DNA from: Novosphingobium organovorum
GTDB taxonomy: Bacteria; Pseudomonadota; Alphaproteobacteria; Sphingomonadales; Sphingomonadaceae
Reading direction: 5' to 3'
DNA: 56,075 nucleotides
NCBI RefSeq assembly: GCF_022832435.1
Contig: NZ_JALHLF010000017.1
Coordinates: 1-56,075 of the forward strand
The translations under genes were made by a program, and so were the position numbers. Under the pieces are notes generated by a model. That model was not told where the DNA came from and did not search any database. It saw only the letters and a list, made by a program, of their open reading frames with translations. Shown in pieces: positions 8,232 to 16,276 of the stretch (position 1 is its first letter; every line of letters begins with the position of its first letter).

Positions 8232-10373
8232 TCAGAATGCACGCGCCAGACGGCGCTGTTCGCCGGCGGCTTGAAAGCGAGCGATGACCGCTTTGCTGAG
8301 CTTGGCCTTGAAGCGCTCAAGACGCGTCGGGTTGGCGACGATCGTGGCCCGAAAGAAGCTGGGGCACAGCACGGCGGCATGACTGACTTCGCCGCACACG
8401 CCGCAGCCCACGCACGAATTTTCGACATGCGCGACAGGGTCCTGGCGCAATGGGTCGGGGTTGGACTTGATCGTCAGCGAAGGGCACCCAGACAACCGAA
8501 CGCAGCTGTGATCACCCGTGCAGGTATCGGCGTCAACACCGAACCGTTCGCGCACCACACGCTTGCCCGCCTTGAGCATCGCGGCTTTCTGCTTCTTCTC
8601 TCGGCGCTGCCGGTTGAGCATGCATTCGGACTGCGCGACGATCACCTTGGGCCCCTTTTCCCTGGTCGTCATGGCTTCGCGGATGGTGTCGCGCATGAGC
8701 GGGATGTTGTAGGTTCGCGAAATTTCGCGCACCCACTTGCCGCCAACGCCCTGAACCGCCTTCGAGATCGGATTTCGCGTCACCCGCCGCTTGTTGTCAG
8801 CGCGCGAGGAGAGGATGTCCTGTCCGCCGGTGGCCGCCGAATAGCCGTTGTCGATGATGACAGTCAGCGTGTCATCCTTGTTGAAGACGGCGTTGCCAAT
8901 CCCCGAAGTCAGACCGTTGTGCCAGAAGCCGCCGTCGCCCATGACGGCGATGGCGCGCTTGCCCTCCTCGGCCTTGGGTTTGAACGCCGAGGCACCAGCC
9001 GCGCCAAGGCCATAACCCATCGTCGTATTGCCAAGATTGAACGGGGGCAGGATCGAAAACAGATGACAGCCGATGTCGGCCGAAACGTGCGTGGGGCCCA
9101 GTTCGCGTTCCACCAGTTTCATGGCGGTGAAGACCGGACGTTCGGGACAGCCGGTGCACAGACCCGCCGGGCGCGCCGGGATTTCACCAGCGACATCCTT
9201 TTCCAGCGGGACGATCGGCACGACCTCGCGTCCCAGGTGCGGGGCAAACTGCCCCAGGAACTTGGCAAGGCCTTCGCGAAGCACTTGCGCGGTGTAATCG
9301 CCCGTACGCGGCAGGATGTCCTTGCCCACGATGCGCGTGGCGAGACCCGCGCGCTGGATCAAGGTGTTAAGCTCGTGCTCGATGAACTCGGGCTGGCCCT
9401 CTTCCACAATCAGGACAGCCTTCTTGTCCTTGCAGAATTCGGACACTTCCTCGGGCACCAGCGGGTAGGTGACGTTGAGGCAATAGACCGGCAGATCGCA
9501 CGCCCCATAAGCATCGGCCAGGCCCGCCGCTTCCAGTGCGCGGTTGAGGTTGTTGTACATGCCGCCCTGAACGATCACGCCAATGCCGCTCTCGACCTGC
9601 TTGGGGCCGAACCATTCGTTCAGCTTGTGGTCGCGGACATAGGCGACACCGGCGGGCCAGCGCTTCTCGATCTTCTCGATTTCATGCTTGAAGTTGGCGG
9701 GGGGCAGGACGATTCGGTCTGTCTCGCGCTGCGGAGCGGCGGCCGCTTCCCCCACGGTCAGCGCCGGACGCACGTTGTCCTTCGCGACGAACGAGCCCGA
9801 CATATGGCAGGAACGGATGCGCAATTGAAGCATGACCGGCGTGTTCGAAGCCTCGGACAGGCGGAACGACTGTTCGACGGCCTCGACGATCGAGGGCAGG
9901 TTGGGGCGTGGATCGACCAGCCACATTTGCGACTTCATGGCGAACGCGTGGGTACGCTCCTGCATGATCGAGGAACCCTCGCCATAGTCCTCACCCACGA
10001 TGATGAGAGCACCACCGGTCACGCCGCCCGAAGCCACGTTGGACAACGCGTCCGAGGCCACGTTGGTACCCACCACGGATTTCCACGCCACCGCACCGCG
10101 CAAAGGATAGTTGACCGATGCGGCCAGCATCGCCGCAGCGGTCGCCTCCGAGGCGCTGGCTTCGAAATGGACGCCCAACTCCTCAAGCATTTCGCTGGCA
10201 TCCGCAAAGACGTCCATCAGATGGCTGATCGGCGAGCCTTGATAGCCGCCGACGTAGGCGACGCCCGACTGGAGCAGGGCCTTGGTGACGGCCAGAATGC
10301 CCTCGCCGGTGAAGACCTCGCCCTCCCCGGCCGTCAGCTTCTTGACCTCGTGTGCGAAAGAACGTTCAGCCAT
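8232..10373 (-). CDS. iorA: Indolepyruvate oxidoreductase alpha-type subunit (IorA)
   Basis: A 713-residue thiamine-diphosphate subunit. The N-terminal pyrimidine-binding domain starts with GEGILAVTKALLQSGVAYVGGYQGSP. The TPP domain has CTGCPERP and the Mg-TPP motif GDGGFWHNGLTSGIGNAV followed by DNGYSAATGGQ. The last 110 residues hold two cysteine clusters, CTGDHSC...GCP and SCVGCGVCGEV...CP, for Fe-S centres. Together with IorB it makes an aryl-2-oxoacid decarboxylating, acyl-CoA-forming enzyme. It is preceded at six bases by the cyclase gene. If the cyclase opens an isatin or benzofurandione ring, IorAB would convert the resulting arylglyoxylate directly to an aroyl-CoA for the hydroxylase at 11831. 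Confidence 0.88.
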   Translation of the reverse strand: MAERSFAHEVKKLTAGEGEVFTGEGILAVTKALLQSGVAYVGGYQGSPISHLMDVFADASEMLEELGVHFEASASEATAAAMLAASVNYPLRGAVAWKSVVGTNVASDALSNVASGGVTGGALIIVGEDYGEGSSIMQERTHAFAMKSQMWLVDPRPNLPSIVEAVEQSFRLSEASNTPVMLQLRIRSCHMSGSFVAKDNVRPALTVGEAAAAPQRETDRIVLPPANFKHEIEKIEKRWPAGVAYVRDHKLNEWFGPKQVESGIGVIVQGGMYNNLNRALEAAGLADAYGACDLPVYCLNVTYPLVPEEVSEFCKDKKAVLIVEEGQPEFIEHELNTLIQRAGLATRIVGKDILPRTGDYTAQVLREGLAKFLGQFAPHLGREVVPIVPLEKDVAGEIPARPAGLCTGCPERPVFTAMKLVERELGPTHVSADIGCHLFSILPPFNLGNTTMGYGLGAAGASAFKPKAEEGKRAIAVMGDGGFWHNGLTSGIGNAVFNKDDTLTVIIDNGYSAATGGQDILSSRADNKRRVTRNPISKAVQGVGGKWVREISRTYNIPLMRDTIREAMTTREKGPKVIVAQSECMLNRQRREKKQKAAMLKAGKRVVRERFGVDADTCTGDHSCVRLSGCPSLTIKSNPDPLRQDPVAHVENSCVGCGVCGEVSHAAVLCPSFFRATIVANPTRLERFKAKLSKAVIARFQAAGEQRRLARAF

Positions 10374-10379
10374 TGGGAA

Positions 10380-11162
10380 TCACCCGGCCACGAGCGCAAG
10401 GGCACGCAGCGGACTGCCCGAACCGTCACGGATCTTGAGCGGCGGCGCGATGACGATGGCCCCGGTCGCGGGCAACTGATCCAGGTTCTGCAAACACTGA
10501 AGGCCGTATTTGCCCGCGCCGTGAAGCAGGTGGTGCGCCGGGTACATCGGTTCGAGCAGATGCGCCTGGCCGGCATCGGTACCAATGGTCTCGACCCCGA
10601 AGCCCAGCACATCGCGCTCTTCGATCAGATAGCGGATCGCGCAGGCATCCGGCCCCGGCGTATGGGCGCCGTCCTCCTGGCGGTTGGTGTACGCCTCTGC
10701 ATCACGCTTCGACCAGTCGGTGCGGAACAGCACCCAGGACCCGGCCGGGATCGCACCATGCTCCGCTTCCCACGCCACAACGTGCTCCGCCTTGAGCAGA
10801 AAATCGGGATTTTCGGCCGCTTGGGCGGAAAAATCGAGAACCACGGCCGGCGCGACGAGGTTTTGCGCAGGCACCTTGTCGACCGTGTTGTCGGGCAGGT
10901 CCTTACCGCTCACCCAATGGATCGGCGCATCGAAGTGCGTCCCCGAGTGCTCGCCCACCGTGAAATTGTACCAGTGCCAGGCCACACCGCGTTCGTCATA
11001 GCGCGATATTTCCTCGCGGGAGAACGCGGCGGTCTGACCGAAGGGTTCGGGCAGGACCAGCAACGGCGTGTCTTCCGAGAGTTCCTGGGTGATGTCGACC
11101 ACCCGGACGGAACCGGAAACGAGCTGCCGGGCAAGGCTTGCGAGAGTGTCTGCGCTGGTCAT
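10380..11162 (-). CDS. Cyclase family metal hydrolase (kynurenine formamidase / isatin hydrolase-like)
   Basis: A 260-residue member of the cyclase family (PF04199 type). The metal and catalytic motif reads HSGTHFDAPIHW, with the downstream FGVETIGTDAGQAH and YPAHHLLHGAG stretches that complete the site. Family members hydrolyse cyclic or formyl amides such as N-formylkynurenine and isatin. It is the first gene of a minus-strand operon with iorA and iorB. That pairing favours isatin-type ring opening to 2-aminophenylglyoxylate, or the oxygen analogue, over kynurenine breakdown, because no kynureninase or tryptophan dioxygenase is nearby. Substrate assignment is inference. Confidence 0.82.
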   Translation of the reverse strand: MTSADTLASLARQLVSGSVRVVDITQELSEDTPLLVLPEPFGQTAAFSREEISRYDERGVAWHWYNFTVGEHSGTHFDAPIHWVSGKDLPDNTVDKVPAQNLVAPAVVLDFSAQAAENPDFLLKAEHVVAWEAEHGAIPAGSWVLFRTDWSKRDAEAYTNRQEDGAHTPGPDACAIRYLIEERDVLGFGVETIGTDAGQAHLLEPMYPAHHLLHGAGKYGLQCLQNLDQLPATGAIVIAPPLKIRDGSGSPLRALALVAG

Positions 11163-11194
11163 GGTGTCTCCTTTTGGATGGACATTTGCTCCAG

Positions 11195-11224
11195 AGCCTA
11201 TTCAAAAAAGTTGCATATGCAACT
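11195..11224 (-). promoter_or_regulatory. Operator/promoter of the cyclase-ior operon
   Basis: A perfect 16-base palindrome AGTTGCATATGCAACT lies at 11209-11224, between the cyclase and MarR genes. On the minus strand TTGCAT is followed after 16 bases by TAGGCT. The same order, palindrome then TAGGC-type block, occurs before three other operons in the window. A MarR-family regulator is the obvious candidate binder. Confidence 0.6.
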
Positions 11225-11265
11225 AAAATCTTGATTGCGTGGAATTTGCGCCTAATAGCGGTTGC

Positions 11266-11730
11266 ATGACCGAGGATTTGCGCCCGCTTGGGAACCCCAG
11301 CTCCGAAAATTTTCGCCTCGATGCTTACCCGTTCTACCTGCTCAACCGGGCGGCGAGCCGGTACAATGTTGTGATCGAGTCGGAATTGCGGCGGATAGGA
11401 ATCGACATCCCCGCCTGGCGCGTCCTCATGATCCTTGGAGAAGCGCAGCCCCTCTCCATTGGACAGGTCGCGAAATCAGCGGTCATCAACATGTCGACGA
11501 TGATGCGAATCATCGAGCGCATGACCAAGGCCGGACTGATCGAAACCAACCCCAGCGAAGCGGATGGCCGGGTCAAGGAAGTGCTGCTGACCGATCATGG
11601 CAAGGCGAAGCTGGCCGACGCCCGGATCGTAACCGCCCCGCTCTACGACAAGATCATCAAGGGCTTCAGCGCCGCGGAATTTTCAACGATGCTCCAGATT
11701 CTCGAGCGTCTACACGACAACCTCGAATAG
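11266..11730 (+). CDS. MarR family transcriptional regulator
   Basis: A protein of about 154 residues with the MarR winged helix: DIPAWRVLMILGEAQPLSIGQVAKSAVINMSTMMRIIERMTKAGLIE followed by the wing SEADGRVKEVLLTDHG. It is divergent from the cyclase operon and upstream of the hydroxylase operon, with a perfect palindrome just before it. MarR proteins in aromatic clusters commonly repress until an aroyl-CoA or aromatic acid binds. The ATG at 11266 is chosen; a GTG at 11239 in the same frame would add nine residues, and neither has a clear ribosome site. Confidence 0.85.
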   Translation: MTEDLRPLGNPSSENFRLDAYPFYLLNRAASRYNVVIESELRRIGIDIPAWRVLMILGEAQPLSIGQVAKSAVINMSTMMRIIERMTKAGLIETNPSEADGRVKEVLLTDHGKAKLADARIVTAPLYDKIIKGFSAAEFSTMLQILERLHDNLE

Positions 11731-11776
11731 GGTACAGCGCGCCGCGACCAATGAATTTGGCAGCGGGCAGGATAAC

Positions 11777-11813
11777 AGTTGTAAATGCAATTATTATGCT
11801 TTAGGCCTAAAGC
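11777..11813 (+). promoter_or_regulatory. Operator/promoter of the hydroxylase operon
   Basis: AGTTGTAAATGCAATT at 11777-11792 is a degenerate copy of the palindrome at 11209. It is followed by the perfect palindrome GCTTTAGGCCTAAAGC at 11798-11813. TTGTAA and TAGGCC are 17 bases apart, like a -35/-10 pair. The hydroxylase ATG is 17 bases further on. Confidence 0.6.
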
Positions 11814-11830
11814 AATACGAGGAGCTGTTT

Positions 11831-14140
11831 ATGCGTATTGCCTGCCTTGGCGGCGGACCCGCCGGAATCTATTTCGCAATCTCGATGAAGCTGCGTAATC
11901 CCGAACATGACGTCCACGTGTTTGAACGCAACCGCTCCGGCGACACGTTCGGGTGGGGGGTCGTGTTCTCGGATCAGACCCTCGTCAATCTCGAGGCCAA
12001 CGACCCTGTCAGCACCAAGACGATCGTCGATCGCTTCGTTCACTGGGATGACATCGAGGTCGTCCGCGGCGAGGCCTCGATCGTCTCGACCGGTCATGGC
12101 TTCATCGGCATTGGCCGCAAGGAATTGCTGCAGATCCTTCAGGCGCGCGCAGCCGAACTTGGCGTCGTGATGCATTTCGAAAGCGAATTCGACGCCGACC
12201 TCACCCGCTTTGCCGATTTCGACATGATCGTGGCTGCCGACGGTATCAACAGCCAGATCCGCACCGCGAACCTCGACAAGTTCGACGTCGACATCCAGGT
12301 CAAGCGCAACAAGTTCAGTTGGCTGGGCACCACCAAGATGTTCGACGCCTTCGCCTTCATCTTCGAGAAGACCGAGGCTGGCTGGATCTGGGCGCACGCC
12401 TATCGCTTCGACGAAACACACTCCACGTTCATCGTCGAATGTTCACCCGAGACCTGGGAAGGCCTGGGCTTCGATACGATGGAACAGAGCGATTCCATCG
12501 CGCTGTGCGAAAAGATCTTCGCGCGTCACCTCGATGGCCACCACCTCATCTCCAACGCCACACACCTGCGCGGATCGGCCGCCTGGATCAACTTCCGGCG
12601 CATTTTGTGCCGTCAGTGGTCTTTCGACAATGTCGTGCTGCTCGGCGATGCGGCCCACACCGCGCACTTCTCGATCGGTTCGGGGACCAAGCTCGCGCTT
12701 GAGGATGCCATCAAGCTGGCCGAAGTGCTCGATCGCTCGGGCGCGGCGGACCGTGAGGCGCTCGCTGCAGCCCTCGCGGAATACCAGGCCGAACGCCATA
12801 CCGAGGTTCTCAAGATCCAGAACAGCGCCCGCAACTCGACCGAATGGTTCGAAACCCTCGACCGCTATCTGGACTTCGATCTCCCTCAGTTCGCCTACTC
12901 CCTGATGACTCGCAGCCAGCGCGTCAGCCACGAAAACCTGCGCCTGCGCGACCGCGGCTGGCTGGAAAGCCTCGAACGATGGTTCTGGGAAGGCAACAAG
13001 AACCGCGACAAGCCGGTCCAGCCAATGTTTACGCCCTATCAGCTGCGCGAGATGAAACTGGCCAACCGCGTCGTGATACCGGCCATGCTCACCTATCAAG
13101 CCGAGGACGATGGGTACGCGACTGAGTTCCACTCCGTCCACTATGGTGCACGCGCCCTGGGCGGGGCGGGACTGGTGATCACCGAGATGCTCGCCGTGAG
13201 CGCCGATGGCCGCAGCACGATCGGCTGCCCCGGCTTGTGGCACCTGGGTCAGGCGGACCGCTGGGCGGCGTTCAACGAATTTGCGCACGCCCATTCGCAA
13301 GCCCGGACCTGCGCTCAGATCGGCCATGCCGGCGCGCGTGGCGGCTGCCAAACGCCCGACGAGCGCACGCCCTATGACACACCTCTGGCCGAGCCCTGGC
13401 CGCTGGTTTCCGCAAGCGCCAAACCGTGGCGCGCCGGTGGCCTCGTTCCAGCCGAACTCGATGCGGCCGGCATGGACCTGATCGTCGAGCAATTCGTCGA
13501 AACGACCCGGCTTGCCGACAAGGCTGGCTTCGACATGATCGAAATTCAAGCTGGTCACGGCAATCTTCTGTCGAGCTTCATCACTCGCGCCATGAACGCT
13601 CGAACGGACGCATTCGGCGGAAGCCTTGAAAACCGGATGCGTTTCCCGCTGCGCGTCATCGACGCCGTGCGCTCTGCGTTGGCGCCGCAAAAGCCGCTTG
13701 CCGTGCGCATCTCCGCGACGGACTGGCTGGGTGACGATGGCATGACCCCTGACGAGGCCGTCCAGATCGCGGCCCTGCTGCGCGAACACGGTGTCGACAT
13801 CGTCGATGTGTCTGCCGGAGAGACCGCCCCCGACCGGGCCCGTCCGGTTTACGGCCGGATGTTCCAGACACCGTTCGCAGACCAGTTGCGCAACGAAGCC
13901 AAGATTCCGACGATTGCGGTTGGCAACGTCACCGACCCCGACCAGGTCAATTCGATCCTTACCGCGGGACGCGCGGATCTGGTGGCACTGGGAAGGCCGC
14001 ATCTGTTTGACCCGATCTGGACGCAGCGCGCGGCCGTACACGCAGGGCTCGACACAGGAGACGTTCCGTTCGCCTATCGCCTGGGGCAACAGCAGGCGCT
14101 GCGGGCCAACCGACCGGCATCCGAACTCGGTCACGCTTGA
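11831..14140 (+). CDS. Bifunctional aroyl-CoA 5-hydroxylase / OYE-like reductase (salicylyl-CoA or 2-aminobenzoyl-CoA type)
   Basis: A 769-residue two-domain flavoprotein. Residues 1-390 are a class A flavin monooxygenase with GGGPAG at 7-12 and GDAAHTAHFSIGSG near 272. From about 397 an old-yellow-enzyme-like TIM barrel follows (FTPYQLREMKLANRVV, HYGARALGGAGLV, GHGNLLSSF, AFGGSLENRMRFP). This fusion is known from 2-aminobenzoyl-CoA monooxygenase/reductase and proteins annotated salicylyl-CoA 5-hydroxylase. A thioesterase and gentisate dioxygenase nearby favour salicylyl-CoA to gentisyl-CoA. The isatin-hydrolase-like and IorAB genes leave anthraniloyl-CoA possible. GAGGAG lies seven bases before the ATG. 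It heads an operon with a MarR gene and the thioesterase. Confidence 0.85.
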   Translation: MRIACLGGGPAGIYFAISMKLRNPEHDVHVFERNRSGDTFGWGVVFSDQTLVNLEANDPVSTKTIVDRFVHWDDIEVVRGEASIVSTGHGFIGIGRKELLQILQARAAELGVVMHFESEFDADLTRFADFDMIVAADGINSQIRTANLDKFDVDIQVKRNKFSWLGTTKMFDAFAFIFEKTEAGWIWAHAYRFDETHSTFIVECSPETWEGLGFDTMEQSDSIALCEKIFARHLDGHHLISNATHLRGSAAWINFRRILCRQWSFDNVVLLGDAAHTAHFSIGSGTKLALEDAIKLAEVLDRSGAADREALAAALAEYQAERHTEVLKIQNSARNSTEWFETLDRYLDFDLPQFAYSLMTRSQRVSHENLRLRDRGWLESLERWFWEGNKNRDKPVQPMFTPYQLREMKLANRVVIPAMLTYQAEDDGYATEFHSVHYGARALGGAGLVITEMLAVSADGRSTIGCPGLWHLGQADRWAAFNEFAHAHSQARTCAQIGHAGARGGCQTPDERTPYDTPLAEPWPLVSASAKPWRAGGLVPAELDAAGMDLIVEQFVETTRLADKAGFDMIEIQAGHGNLLSSFITRAMNARTDAFGGSLENRMRFPLRVIDAVRSALAPQKPLAVRISATDWLGDDGMTPDEAVQIAALLREHGVDIVDVSAGETAPDRARPVYGRMFQTPFADQLRNEAKIPTIAVGNVTDPDQVNSILTAGRADLVALGRPHLFDPIWTQRAAVHAGLDTGDVPFAYRLGQQQALRANRPASELGHA

Positions 14141-14141
14141 C

Positions 14142-14684
14142 ATGCGAGACTCCGCCGAATTTATTTCGGGCATATACTTTCTCGAGGAACGAGCTAAGGA
14201 CGGGCCCGAAAGGTGGAGTTTCGCCGAAATGACAAAAAAATCATCGCGCTCACGCCCAGGAGCATTGGACCTGCGTGTTTGGGTCCGGCTTCTGGGCTGC
14301 GCCAAGGTCATCGAGAAACGGTTGCGTCGCAACTTCGAGGACCAATTTCAGACAACGCTGCCACGCTTCGACGTGATGGCAAGCCTTGCCCGTGAGCCAG
14401 AAGGAATGCGCATGGGTGCCTTATCCCGCGCTCTGCTTGTCTCCAACGGCAACGTCACCTCGATCGTACGGCAGTTGCAGGACCAGGGGCTCGTTGTGTC
14501 AAAGCCCGATCCGGAAGATGCACGCTCGGCAATCGTCTCGATGACGGAAGCTGGCAACGCTCGCTTTCAGGAACTGGCAACGGCCCATCACGGCTGGGTA
14601 CGCGAAGCTCTCAAGGGCTTCCCCCCCGAACAGCAACGCCAGCTTCTCGATCTGCTCATCCAGCTCAAATCGACTCTCAGCTAG
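14142..14684 (+). CDS. MarR family transcriptional regulator (second)
   Basis: Up to 180 residues. The MarR domain runs from about residue 40, with the reading DVMASLAREPEGMRMGALSRALLVSNGNVTSIVRQLQDQGLV and the wing PDPEDARSAIVSMTEAG. It begins one base after the hydroxylase stop and ends 13 bases before the thioesterase, so it is an internal gene of the operon it may control. An internal ATG at 14229 would remove a 29-residue N-terminal stretch not typical for the family and may be the true start. Many MarR proteins of aromatic pathways respond to CoA thioesters. Confidence 0.85.
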   Translation: MRDSAEFISGIYFLEERAKDGPERWSFAEMTKKSSRSRPGALDLRVWVRLLGCAKVIEKRLRRNFEDQFQTTLPRFDVMASLAREPEGMRMGALSRALLVSNGNVTSIVRQLQDQGLVVSKPDPEDARSAIVSMTEAGNARFQELATAHHGWVREALKGFPPEQQRQLLDLLIQLKSTLS

Positions 14685-14697
14685 GGAAAACCCTAAG

Positions 14698-15105
14698 ATG
14701 CCTTTCACGACGACCACCACGGTCCGCTTCGCGGATGTCGATCCTGCGGGGATCGTCTTCTATCCGCGCTATTTCGAGATGCTCAATGGCGCCGTGGAAG
14801 ATTGGTTTGCGAAGGATCTCGGGCTCAATTTTGCGACGATGCACCTCAAGAACCGCATCGGTGTCCCGACGGTCAAATTGGAAACCGAGTTCCTGTCACC
14901 GAGCGAATTGGGCGATACGCTCGAAATTCACATACTGCCCCGTTCGCTGGGGCGTACCAGCTGCGCGTTCGACGCCTTGTTCACCGGGGCCGGACGCGAC
15001 CGCCTGAAGGCATCGGTCGTGCTGGTGTGCATGGACCTTGATACCCAGCGGCCAGTCCAATGGCCTGCAGCCGTGCGCGAAGCCATCGCGGAGACACTCG
15101 TCTAG
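14698..15105 (+). CDS. 4-hydroxybenzoyl-CoA thioesterase-like hotdog protein
   Basis: A 135-residue single hotdog-fold thioesterase. The N-terminus VRFADVDPAGIVFYPRYFEMLNGA contains the catalytic Asp15 in the D-P-A-G-I-V motif of the 4-HBT branch. Coming after an aroyl-CoA 5-hydroxylase, it would hydrolyse gentisyl-CoA (or another 5-hydroxyaroyl-CoA) to the free acid that gentisate dioxygenase cleaves. AGGGAAAA precedes the ATG. The TAG stop at 15103-15105 lies inside the CTAG end of repeat R4, yet the protein is of full family length. Confidence 0.85.
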   Translation: MPFTTTTTVRFADVDPAGIVFYPRYFEMLNGAVEDWFAKDLGLNFATMHLKNRIGVPTVKLETEFLSPSELGDTLEIHILPRSLGRTSCAFDALFTGAGRDRLKASVVLVCMDLDTQRPVQWPAAVREAIAETLV

Positions 15106-15173
15106 TGGATTGATTTTGACATTTGAGCGCGCCCTATCCGATAGGGTATCAAATGTCAGAATCGAACCACTAG
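15102..15173 (-). repeat. CTAG-ended repeat R4 (chimeric single stem-loop)
   Basis: A 72-base palindromic unit between CTAG at 15102-15105 and CTAG at 15170-15173. Read on the minus strand, the left arm and loop are module A, with the CCCTATCGGATAGGG hairpin, but the right arm is that of module B (TCAAAATCAATCCACTAG). This is what a deletion between the similar right arms of A and B would leave. It sits between convergent gene ends and provides the thioesterase stop codon. Confidence 0.85.
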
Positions 15174-15293
15174 CAGTGATCGCCGCCAGCCGGCTCACTT
15201 GCACCGTGTTTCCGATTTCGGCCCGCCCGTCTTGCGACGGGTGGGCCGGTTTCGTTGGCGCAACCGGTCGGAGCCCGTACCGCCCGTCACGGC

Positions 15294-15325
15294 AAAAAAG
15301 GGGGGAAGCCGGTGCGGCTCCCCCC
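15294..15325 (-). terminator. Rho-independent terminator of the gentisate operon
   Basis: On the minus strand a GC-rich stem (six G/C pairs and AGCCG/CGGCT with a GTG loop) is followed by six T residues. It begins about 28 bases beyond the stop of the fumarylpyruvate-hydrolase-like gene. Confidence 0.8.
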
Positions 15326-15352
15326 CCCTCAGATCATCCGGAACGCGTGCGT

Positions 15353-16264
15353 TCAGGCCTTGACGATCGGGTGCGTCAACGTGCCGATGCCTTCCACCGT
15401 CGCAACGATGGTATCGCCGGGCCAGAGCCATTCCTGCGGATCCATGCCCGCGCCCACGCCGGCCGGAGTGCCGGTCGCGATGATGTCGCCAGGCTGCAGC
15501 GTAATGCCCTGGCTGATGTCGGACACCAGTTCGTCCACCTTGAAGAGCATGAAGGCGGTGTTGCTCGACTGCTTGGTCACGCCATTGACCGTCAGGCTCA
15601 GGTCGAGCGTCTGAGGATCGGGGATCTCATCAGCCGTGACAATGCACGGCCCCATCGGCGCGTACGTGTCCTGCCCCTTGGAGTAGATCCACTGGCCCGA
15701 CCGACGGCAATCACGCGCGCTCATGTCGATACAGACGGTGTAGCCGAAGACGTAGGAAAGGGCTCCCTCACGCGCCACGCCTTTGGCCGTGCGCCCGATG
15801 ACGGCCGCGAGTTCGACCTCCCAGTCGAGTTGCTGGGTGATGTTCGCGTCGTGGCGTACGGGTTCACCCGGCGCGATGACCGTCGTCGGCGGCTTGGAAA
15901 AGATCACCGGCTGGCGCGGCAGTTCGGGCGAGGTGTCGAGCGACTTGGCACTTTCTGCAACGTGCTCGGTGTAGTTGAGACCGATACCGAAGATGTTCTT
16001 ACGCGGAGTAGGGATCGGCGCCAGCAGCTTGACGTTGGTGGCCGGGATCGTCGTCCCGAGCGGGAACAGGCCCTCGCACTCGGCGATCAGCTTGGTGGCA
16101 ATGGTCACCGCCTGCGGACCAAGGTCGATGAACTCCAGCATAGTGGCGGGGAAGGGAACGCCCTTCACCGCGCCGAAACGGGCCAGGTCAAGGACCAGAT
16201 CGTCCACGAGAGCGCCCAGGCGGGCCTCGGCTTCAACGGTCGCACGATAAGTAACAAGACGCAT
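15353..16264 (-). CDS. FAH family hydrolase, probable fumarylpyruvate hydrolase
   Basis: A 303-residue fumarylacetoacetate hydrolase family protein. It carries GIGLNYTEH at 94-101, metal ligands Glu149 and Glu151 in DWEVELAAVIG and Asp180 in VCIDMSARD, and the C-terminal GDIIATGTPAGVG. Located 12 bases after gentisate 1,2-dioxygenase in one operon, it should cleave fumarylpyruvate to fumarate and pyruvate, or act directly on maleylpyruvate. No maleylpyruvate isomerase is seen in the window, so either it is encoded elsewhere or maleylpyruvate is hydrolysed directly. Confidence 0.85.
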   Translation of the reverse strand: MRLVTYRATVEAEARLGALVDDLVLDLARFGAVKGVPFPATMLEFIDLGPQAVTIATKLIAECEGLFPLGTTIPATNVKLLAPIPTPRKNIFGIGLNYTEHVAESAKSLDTSPELPRQPVIFSKPPTTVIAPGEPVRHDANITQQLDWEVELAAVIGRTAKGVAREGALSYVFGYTVCIDMSARDCRRSGQWIYSKGQDTYAPMGPCIVTADEIPDPQTLDLSLTVNGVTKQSSNTAFMLFKVDELVSDISQGITLQPGDIIATGTPAGVGAGMDPQEWLWPGDTIVATVEGIGTLTHPIVKA

Positions 16265-16276
16265 ATTTGCTTTCCT

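Noticed and set aside
10380..11162. Kynurenine formamidase in a tryptophan-kynurenine pathway
   Set aside because: No tryptophan dioxygenase or kynureninase is present; the ior neighbours point to another substrate, so only the family name was given.
8271..11234. 987-residue plus-strand frame across the ior and cyclase genes
   Set aside because: It is antisense to iorA and the cyclase, whose motifs are unmistakable, and its translation is rich in Arg, His and Gly without any domain.
11831..14140. Hydroxylase as a fusion by misassembly of two genes
   Set aside because: The monooxygenase plus OYE-like reductase fusion is a known natural architecture and the frame is continuous with uniform composition.
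12443..14332. 629-residue minus-strand frame across the bifunctional hydroxylase
   Set aside because: It is the complement of a high-GC coding region with conserved flavoprotein motifs on the plus strand and shows no family features of its own.
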